A model generated the notes under the pieces. It searched no databases. It was given only the letters and a program-made list of their open reading frames with translations, and had not been told where the DNA came from. From Mycobacterium bohemicum DSM 44277 (lineage in GTDB: Bacteria > Actinomycetota > Actinomycetes > Mycobacteriales > Mycobacteriaceae): 64,000 bases of DNA. Position 1 is the first letter of the stretch. Each line of letters opens with the position of its first letter. This document shows, piece by piece, positions 58,749 to 64,000 of this stretch. The position numbers and the translations under genes are program-made. The stretch spans positions 1,048,333 to 1,112,332 of the forward strand of contig NZ_CSTD01000001.1 in the NCBI RefSeq assembly GCF_001053185.1, given 5' to 3'.

Positions 58749-61700
58749 TCACCTGGCATCGTCCGGCTCGTCGCCGTTGAGAGCCAACGCGATCAGGGCA
58801 TCGGCGCCAAGCGAGTCGATCACGTCGTCGCTCACGGACGGATCGCCCGGCGGCCCTGCGGAATCGCCCGCCAGCACCATGAGTTGGTCGAGCAATCCGG
58901 TCCGGCGAAGTTCGCGAACGGAAATCTTTGCCAAAAGAGAGCGAATTGTGTCGTCGTCGGCTTCCTCGCGGCTCGGGTGCAGCAATTGGTAACCGAGGTG
59001 CTCGGCCAATGCTGCCGGAGTGGGATAGTCGAAAATCGCGGTCCGGGAGACGGCCACCCCGGTGTCGACCGAAAGGCGGTCGCGCAATTCGACCCCGGTC
59101 AATGAATCGAACCCGAGATCCTCGAAGGCGCGTTCCGGATCGACCGCGCCGCGGTCGGCGTGTCCGAGCACCGCCGCCGCGTGGGCGCTGACCAGCCCGA
59201 CCAGTTCCCGGCGCCGCTCGTCGGGCTCCAGGCGTTGCAGACGCTCGGCCAGTTCGGTGGGCCCGGTCGCGGCGCGGCCCATCTCCGGCTCCGGCCTTGC
59301 TCCCACCCAGAACCGTTGGCGCTCAAAGGAGTACGTCGGCAACGAAACCCGTCGCCCACCCCCGAGCACGCCGCGCCAGTCGACGCCGACACCGTCGACG
59401 AACAACCGGCCCGCGGCCGTCAGTAATGACAGGGGTTCCGGCCGCTCCTTGGGCAGCGTCACCACCGACACCGGGCCCTGCGTCGTCAGCGACTGCTCGA
59501 CGGCGGCACTCAGTCCCCCGCCGGGGCCCACCTCGACGAACCGCGCCGCGCCCAGCGCTTCGGCGGTTCGCACACCGTCGGCGAACCGCACCGGCGCGAG
59601 CACGTGCTCGACCCAGTATTTCGCCGACCCATAGCCGTCATCGGCGACTTGCCCGGAAATGTTTTCTATCAAAGCGATTCGCGGTTCGGCAGCCGTCAAC
59701 TCGGCCGCCACGGCGGCGAAGTCGTCGATCATCGGTTCCATGAGTGCCGAGTGAAAGGCGTGCGAGACGGCCAGCCGCCGCACCCGCCTGCCGCGTTGCT
59801 GAAAAGAGTCCGCGAGGGCGGCGACCGCGGCCTCGGCGCCGGAAATCACCACCGCGTTGGGACCGTTGATCGCCGCGACGCTGACGCCCTCTGTCAGCAG
59901 AGGCCTCACTTCGGCCTCGCCGGCGGCCACCGCGACCATCGCGCCACCGGCGGGCAACCCGGCCATCAACCGGCCCCGCGCCGCGACCAGCGCGGCCGCG
60001 TCCGCCAGCGACAACACCCCGGCCACGTGGGCCGCGGTGATCTCGCCGATCGAATGTCCCATCACCACGTCCGGCAGCACGCCCCAGTGCCGCAGCAACG
60101 CCGCCAGCGCCACCTCGACGGCGAACAGCGCGGGCTGCGCAAACTCGGTGCTGTGCAACGCATTCGCATCGGTGATCACCCGCGCCAGGGGAACCCTCAG
60201 GTGCTCATCCAGCGCCTCGGCCGCCTCGTCGAAGGCGCGGGCGAACGCGGGAAACCGGCCATACAGTTCGGCCCCCATCCCCCGGCGCTGCGAGCCCTGC
60301 CCCGGGAACACGAAGACTGTTTTCGCCGCGGCGCGCGGCCGGCCCACGATGACGTCGGCGTTCTGCTGCCCGGAAGCCAGCTCCGCCAGGCGGGCCGTGA
60401 GGGTTTCGCGGTCGGCGCCGGTAAGCACCGCGCGCTGCTCGAAGTGCGTTCGGGTGGTCGCCAACGACCACGCCACGTCCTGGGCGCCGACCTCGGGGTT
60501 GTCCGCCAACCGTTTCGCCAGGCGGCCGGCCTGATCTGCCAACGCGCGCGGCGAACGGGCCGTCACCACCCAGGCCGCGGGACCCGACATCGGCTGGGGC
60601 TCCGGCGGTTCCGGTCGGGCCGGCGGCTCCTCGACGATCACGTGGGCGTTCGTCCCACCCATCCCGAACGACGACACCCCTGCGCGCCGGGGCCGCGGAC
60701 CGGCCGGCCACGGCGTCGGCGTGGTGTTGACCCGCAACCCGAGGCTCGTCAGGTCGACCGCGGCCTCGACGTGGTTGAGGGTCGCCGGAATGACGGCGTT
60801 TTCGATCGACATGACCGCCTTGAGCAGGCCCGCGATCCCGGCGGCGCTCCCGGTGTGGCCGATGTTGGTCTTCACCGAGCCCACCACGACCGGACGATCG
60901 CCGCCCCGGGCGAAGACCTCGCCCAGCGCGGTTGCCTCGACGGGATCCCCGACGGGCGTGCCGGTGCCGTGCGCCTCGACGTAGTCGATGTCGCCGCCGC
61001 CGAGACGGGCGCTCGCCAGGGCGCGCCGAATCACGTCGGCCTGACCGGACACCGACGGTGCGGTGGGCCCCGCCGCTCCGTGCCCGGCGTTGCCGACCGC
61101 GCTGCCGCGGATGACCGCGCGGATCGGGTCGCCGTCGTTCAGGGCGGCGGTCAGCGGCTTCAGCAGTACCACGCCCGCGCCTTCGCTGCGCACATAGCCG
61201 TCGGCCCGGGAGTCGAAGGCATACGTGTGGCCGGACCCCGATCGCGCGCCGAATTCGTCTTCGAGCCGGTCTGTTTCGGGTGCGGCGTTCAGGTGTACCC
61301 CGCCGGCGATGGCCAGCTCCGACTCGCCTGCGCGCAGCGCTTCGCAGGCCAGGTGCACGGCGACCAGGGACGAAGATTGGCCGGAATCGACGGTCATGCT
61401 GGGGCCGCGCAAACCGAGGGCGTAGGAGATCCGATTGGCGATCATCGCGCGGCTGACACCAGGGAACGAGTGATGATCCAAGACGTCGGCGGATTCCCGA
61501 AGGGTCAACAGGGCGTAGTCATCGGTCATCGCTCCGAGGTACACGGCGACCTGTCGTCCACGCAGCGTTGCCGGCACGACGAAGGCGTCCTCGAGCACCT
61601 CCCACGCGAGTTCGAGCGCGAGTCGCTGCCGCGGGTCCATGGCCCGGGCTTCGCGGGGTGAGACGTTGAAGAAGTCGGCGTCGAACGCTGCGACGTCGTC

Positions 61701-61817
61701 GAGGGGCCGGGTGACTTCGGCTCCGTCGCGCAGCAGCCGCCAGAACTCCTCCGGGCCGGCGGCGGCGGGGAACCTGCACGCGAGCCCGATGAGCGCGATG
61801 TCCGCCGGTGCACTCAT
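58749..61817 (-). CDS. pks9: Pks9-type polyketide synthase, KSQ-AT-ACP
   Basis: 1022 residues from ATG 61817 (an ATG at 61844 would overlap the preceding gene). Ketosynthase (IALIGLACRFPAAAGPEEFW) at 5-425; its active-site word is VDSGQSSSLVAVH, with Gln where Cys is normal; the His residues in VEAHGTGTPVGDP and TNIGHTGSAAG are present. Acyltransferase 510-800 with GHSIGEITAAH and HAFH, which points to malonyl. ACP near 930 with [12 protein letters not shown]. No reductive domains. Gln ketosynthases decarboxylate malonyl-ACP to prime chains, so this is probably a loading subunit. Rv1664 equivalent. Confidence 0.92.
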   Translation of the reverse strand: MSAPADIALIGLACRFPAAAGPEEFWRLLRDGAEVTRPLDDVAAFDADFFNVSPREARAMDPRQRLALELAWEVLEDAFVVPATLRGRQVAVYLGAMTDDYALLTLRESADVLDHHSFPGVSRAMIANRISYALGLRGPSMTVDSGQSSSLVAVHLACEALRAGESELAIAGGVHLNAAPETDRLEDEFGARSGSGHTYAFDSRADGYVRSEGAGVVLLKPLTAALNDGDPIRAVIRGSAVGNAGHGAAGPTAPSVSGQADVIRRALASARLGGGDIDYVEAHGTGTPVGDPVEATALGEVFARGGDRPVVVGSVKTNIGHTGSAAGIAGLLKAVMSIENAVIPATLNHVEAAVDLTSLGLRVNTTPTPWPAGPRPRRAGVSSFGMGGTNAHVIVEEPPARPEPPEPQPMSGPAAWVVTARSPRALADQAGRLAKRLADNPEVGAQDVAWSLATTRTHFEQRAVLTGADRETLTARLAELASGQQNADVIVGRPRAAAKTVFVFPGQGSQRRGMGAELYGRFPAFARAFDEAAEALDEHLRVPLARVITDANALHSTEFAQPALFAVEVALAALLRHWGVLPDVVMGHSIGEITAAHVAGVLSLADAAALVAARGRLMAGLPAGGAMVAVAAGEAEVRPLLTEGVSVAAINGPNAVVISGAEAAVAALADSFQQRGRRVRRLAVSHAFHSALMEPMIDDFAAVAAELTAAEPRIALIENISGQVADDGYGSAKYWVEHVLAPVRFADGVRTAEALGAARFVEVGPGGGLSAAVEQSLTTQGPVSVVTLPKERPEPLSLLTAAGRLFVDGVGVDWRGVLGGGRRVSLPTYSFERQRFWVGARPEPEMGRAATGPTELAERLQRLEPDERRRELVGLVSAHAAAVLGHADRGAVDPERAFEDLGFDSLTGVELRDRLSVDTGVAVSRTAIFDYPTPAALAEHLGYQLLHPSREEADDDTIRSLLAKISVRELRRTGLLDQLMVLAGDSAGPPGDPSVSDDVIDSLGADALIALALNGDEPDDAR

Positions 61818-61824
61818 CGCGCCA

Positions 61825-63999
61825 TCAGGGGCCGGCCTCTTCATCGAGAAGCGCGAAAAGCTCGCTCTCGGTTGCCGAATCGATGTCGTCGAGAAGTTCG
61901 TCCTGCTCGAGCACCGGGTCGACCGGCGTCCAGGCGCTGAGCAGCGTCTGAACGCGGGTGCTCATCCGTAGCTTCTCGTCCGGGCTCCAGCCGGGCTGCT
62001 CGATCATCGCCTGTAGTTCGCGCGCGACCTCGTTGAAACGCGCCATCCGGTCGGGACCGTCCCCGGGCTTGCCGGGCACCGTATCGGTAGCGGCCAGCTG
62101 GGAGTCGATGTGCCCGGCGAGCGCGGCCGGTGTGGGGTGGTCGAAGATCACGGTGGGCGAAAGGGTAAGTCCCGTCGCGGCTTTGAGGCGGTTGCGCAGT
62201 TCCACCGCGGTCAGCGAGTCGAACCCGAGGTCCTGGAAGGCGCGGTCGGCATCGATGTCACCCTGCCCCAGCACGGTGGCGGCGTTGCCGCACACCAACT
62301 CGACGAGTTCGCGGTTGCGCTGATCGGCGGTGAGCCCCTGCAGCCGCGCGCGAAGACTCGAGGTGGAGGCCGCCGAACCGGCGTCGGCGACAACCCGCCG
62401 CGCCCGGCGCGCGCCCAATTCGCGCATTATCGGCGGCAATTCGGCCCCGGCACGGCCCAGTCCGGCCGAATCGAGCCGGGCGGCCACGAGCGTCGAGCGG
62501 TCGATCAGCATCGCGTCGTCGAGCAGCGCCAACGCCTGCCGGGTGGGCAACGGCGCGAGGCCGGCGCGGCTCATGCGGATGCGGTCGCGGTCCTCGAGGT
62601 GGCGTGTCATCGCCGAGGGTTGCTCCCAAAGCCCCCAGGCCACGGACAGTCCGGGCAGCCCGTGGGAGCGGCGGTAGGCCGCCAGCCCGTCGAGGAAGCT
62701 GTTGGCCGCCGCGTAGTTGCCCTGGCCCGGCGCGCCGACGATGCCCGCCATCGACGAAAACAGCATGAACGCCGACAATTCCAGCCCTTGGGTCAGCTCG
62801 TGGAGATTCCACGCCGCGTCGACCTTGGCGCGGAACACCGCATCCACCCGATCCGGGGTCAATGACCCGATCAGACCGTCGTCGATCACCCCGGCGGCAT
62901 GAAACACCCCGCGCAGCGGGTAGCGCGCGGGCACCCCCGCCAGCGCCGCCGCGATCGCGTCCCGATCGCCGGCGTCGCCGGCCACCACCGACACCAAGGC
63001 GCCCGCCTCACGCAGCTCCGCGGCGAGATCCACGACCCCTTCGGCCCGCTCGCCGCCGCGGCTGATCAGCATCACGTGCGGCACCCCGTGGTGCTTGACC
63101 AGGTGACGGGCCAGCGCCGAGCCTGCCATGCCGGTTCCGCCGGTGATCAGCGCGGTGCCGCCGGCCAGCCCGCCGGGCCCGTCGGGCAGGACGAGCACCA
63201 CCTTGCCGATGTGGCGGGGCCGGCTGACGAACCGGTACGCCTCGACCGCGCGGCGCATGTCGAACACCTTGGTGGGCAACGGCTTCAACGCCCCGGCGTC
63301 GAACAGGACCACCAATTCGGCCAGCATCTCGGCGATCCGGTCCGGCCCGGCTTCCATCAAGTCGAACGCGCGGTAGCCCACGCCCGGGTGGCGCTCGGCA
63401 ATCTCCCGCGAATCGCGCAGGTCGGTCTTGCCCATCTCGATGAACCGTCCGCCGCCGGCCAACAGTCGCAACGACGCGTCGGTGAACTCCCCGGCCAGCG
63501 AGTTGAGCACCACATCGACGCGGGCGCCCCCGGTCGCCGCCAGGAATTTGCTCTCGAACTCCAGGGTCCGCGAATCGCCGATGTGGTCGTCGTCAAGACC
63601 CATGGCCCGCAGGACTTCCCACTTGCCGCGACTGGCCGTGGCGAAAACCTCGGCGCCCCAATGCCGGGCCAGTTGCACCGCGGCCATGCCCACCCCGCCG
63701 GCCGCGGCATGCACCAGCACCTTCTCACCGCGCCGCAAACCCGCCAACTCCGACAGTCCGTACAGGGCCGTCAGGAACACCACGGGAACGCCGGCGGCCT
63801 CCGTGAACGACCAGCCCTGCGGGATCCGGACGAGATACCGTTGATCGACCGCGGCTTCGGAACCCGCCAGCCCCACGATGCCCATCACGGCGTCGCCGAC
63901 GGCCAGGCCGGTGACCTCGGGGCCGACTTCGACGATCACCCCCGCACCCTCCGCACCCAGGTCGGCGGCCCCGGGGTACATGCCCAAGGCCACCAACAC
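61825..63999 (-). CDS. pks17: Pks17-type polyketide synthase, ER-KR-ACP part (5' end beyond window)
   Basis: The last 724 residues of a longer synthase; the frame is open at the window edge. Enoylreductase to about 260 ([20 protein letters not shown]), ketoreductase 265-460 ([47 protein letters not shown]), ACP near 625 ([18 protein letters not shown]) and an acidic docking tail ([20 protein letters not shown]). It lies 7 bp before the pks9-type gene, so the two proteins are likely neighbours on the assembly line. Rv1663 equivalent. Confidence 0.92.
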   Translation of the reverse strand: MLVALGMYPGAADLGAEGAGVIVEVGPEVTGLAVGDAVMGIVGLAGSEAAVDQRYLVRIPQGWSFTEAAGVPVVFLTALYGLSELAGLRRGEKVLVHAAAGGVGMAAVQLARHWGAEVFATASRGKWEVLRAMGLDDDHIGDSRTLEFESKFLAATGGARVDVVLNSLAGEFTDASLRLLAGGGRFIEMGKTDLRDSREIAERHPGVGYRAFDLMEAGPDRIAEMLAELVVLFDAGALKPLPTKVFDMRRAVEAYRFVSRPRHIGKVVLVLPDGPGGLAGGTALITGGTGMAGSALARHLVKHHGVPHVMLISRGGERAEGVVDLAAELREAGALVSVVAGDAGDRDAIAAALAGVPARYPLRGVFHAAGVIDDGLIGSLTPDRVDAVFRAKVDAAWNLHELTQGLELSAFMLFSSMAGIVGAPGQGNYAAANSFLDGLAAYRRSHGLPGLSVAWGLWEQPSAMTRHLEDRDRIRMSRAGLAPLPTRQALALLDDAMLIDRSTLVAARLDSAGLGRAGAELPPIMRELGARRARRVVADAGSAASTSSLRARLQGLTADQRNRELVELVCGNAATVLGQGDIDADRAFQDLGFDSLTAVELRNRLKAATGLTLSPTVIFDHPTPAALAGHIDSQLAATDTVPGKPGDGPDRMARFNEVARELQAMIEQPGWSPDEKLRMSTRVQTLLSAWTPVDPVLEQDELLDDIDSATESELFALLDEEAGP

Positions 64000-64000
64000 A

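Noticed and set aside
59604..61661. 685-codon plus-strand open frame over pks9
   Set aside because: Antisense shadow of the ketosynthase and acyltransferase; no family features.

Overview
This is a GC-rich actinobacterial chromosome segment from a Mycobacterium, probably a slow grower outside the M. tuberculosis complex. From about 17.4 kb to the right end the genes follow, in reverse orientation, the M. tuberculosis order Rv1719 to Rv1663 as I recall it: an IclR-controlled catabolic operon, der-cmk-rluB-scpB-scpA-parA, an O-methyltransferase, xerD, a Nudix hydrolase, pyrG, mctB, steA, recN, nadK, a tlyA fragment, mpg, an ABC transporter with its TetR regulator, a Trm112-like protein, the Rv1683-type acyl-CoA synthetase, and the pks11-pks9-pks17 polyketide genes. 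No species name can be given from the sequence alone.

Left edge (1-4.28 kb): the 3' part of a von Willebrand A gene coupled to a MoxR/NorQ ATPase, a degenerate tRNA-Tyr-like sequence, and a broken gene for a DUF4365 (PD-(D/E)xK-like) protein carrying two frameshifts and a stop.

Integrated island (4,284-17,293): the 3' half of tRNA-Pro(GGG) is duplicated at both ends (46-bp att core). Inside are an alpha/beta-hydrolase, a low-complexity DUF4226-like protein, a DUF2637 membrane protein, a replication-type HTH gene (broken), two tandem excisionase-like genes, a tyrosine integrase with an inserted winged-helix-like segment, and remnants (TetR tail, IS3 orfA, KA-rich histone-like gene, Mth938-like gene). 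A complete IS21-family element (4,327-6,551) with a 5-bp target duplication sits inside the left att site. No conjugation, capsid or partition gene is visible, so this looks like a decaying non-autonomous island or a reduced actinobacterial integrative element.

Conserved chromosome (17.4-64 kb): the six-gene operon 21,849-17,385 (SDR, 3-hydroxyacyl-CoA dehydrogenase-like, cyclase, cupin, BKACE, IclR) is translationally coupled throughout and looks like a hydroxy-acid to beta-keto-acid cleavage pathway. The der-to-parA operon covers ribosome assembly, nucleotide supply, rRNA modification and chromosome segregation. Four places depart from the expected gene content. mctB has lost about 75 bp and its reading frame. 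tlyA keeps only its last quarter, and the tyrS-to-Rv1693 block next to it is absent, with a BASS-type transporter in its place. The cyp139-type P450 has lost its middle. An Amt-family transporter with a Glu in the first twin-His position lies between mpg and the ABC operon. A sugar-oxidation cluster (GMC oxidoreductase with small subunit, GH15 enzyme, SDR, enolase-superfamily dehydratase) occupies 47.3-53.5 kb. The right end is a modular polyketide locus whose Pks9-type protein has Gln instead of Cys in its ketosynthase. A palindromic repeat with 20-bp arms occurs twice (22.0 and 45.6 kb).
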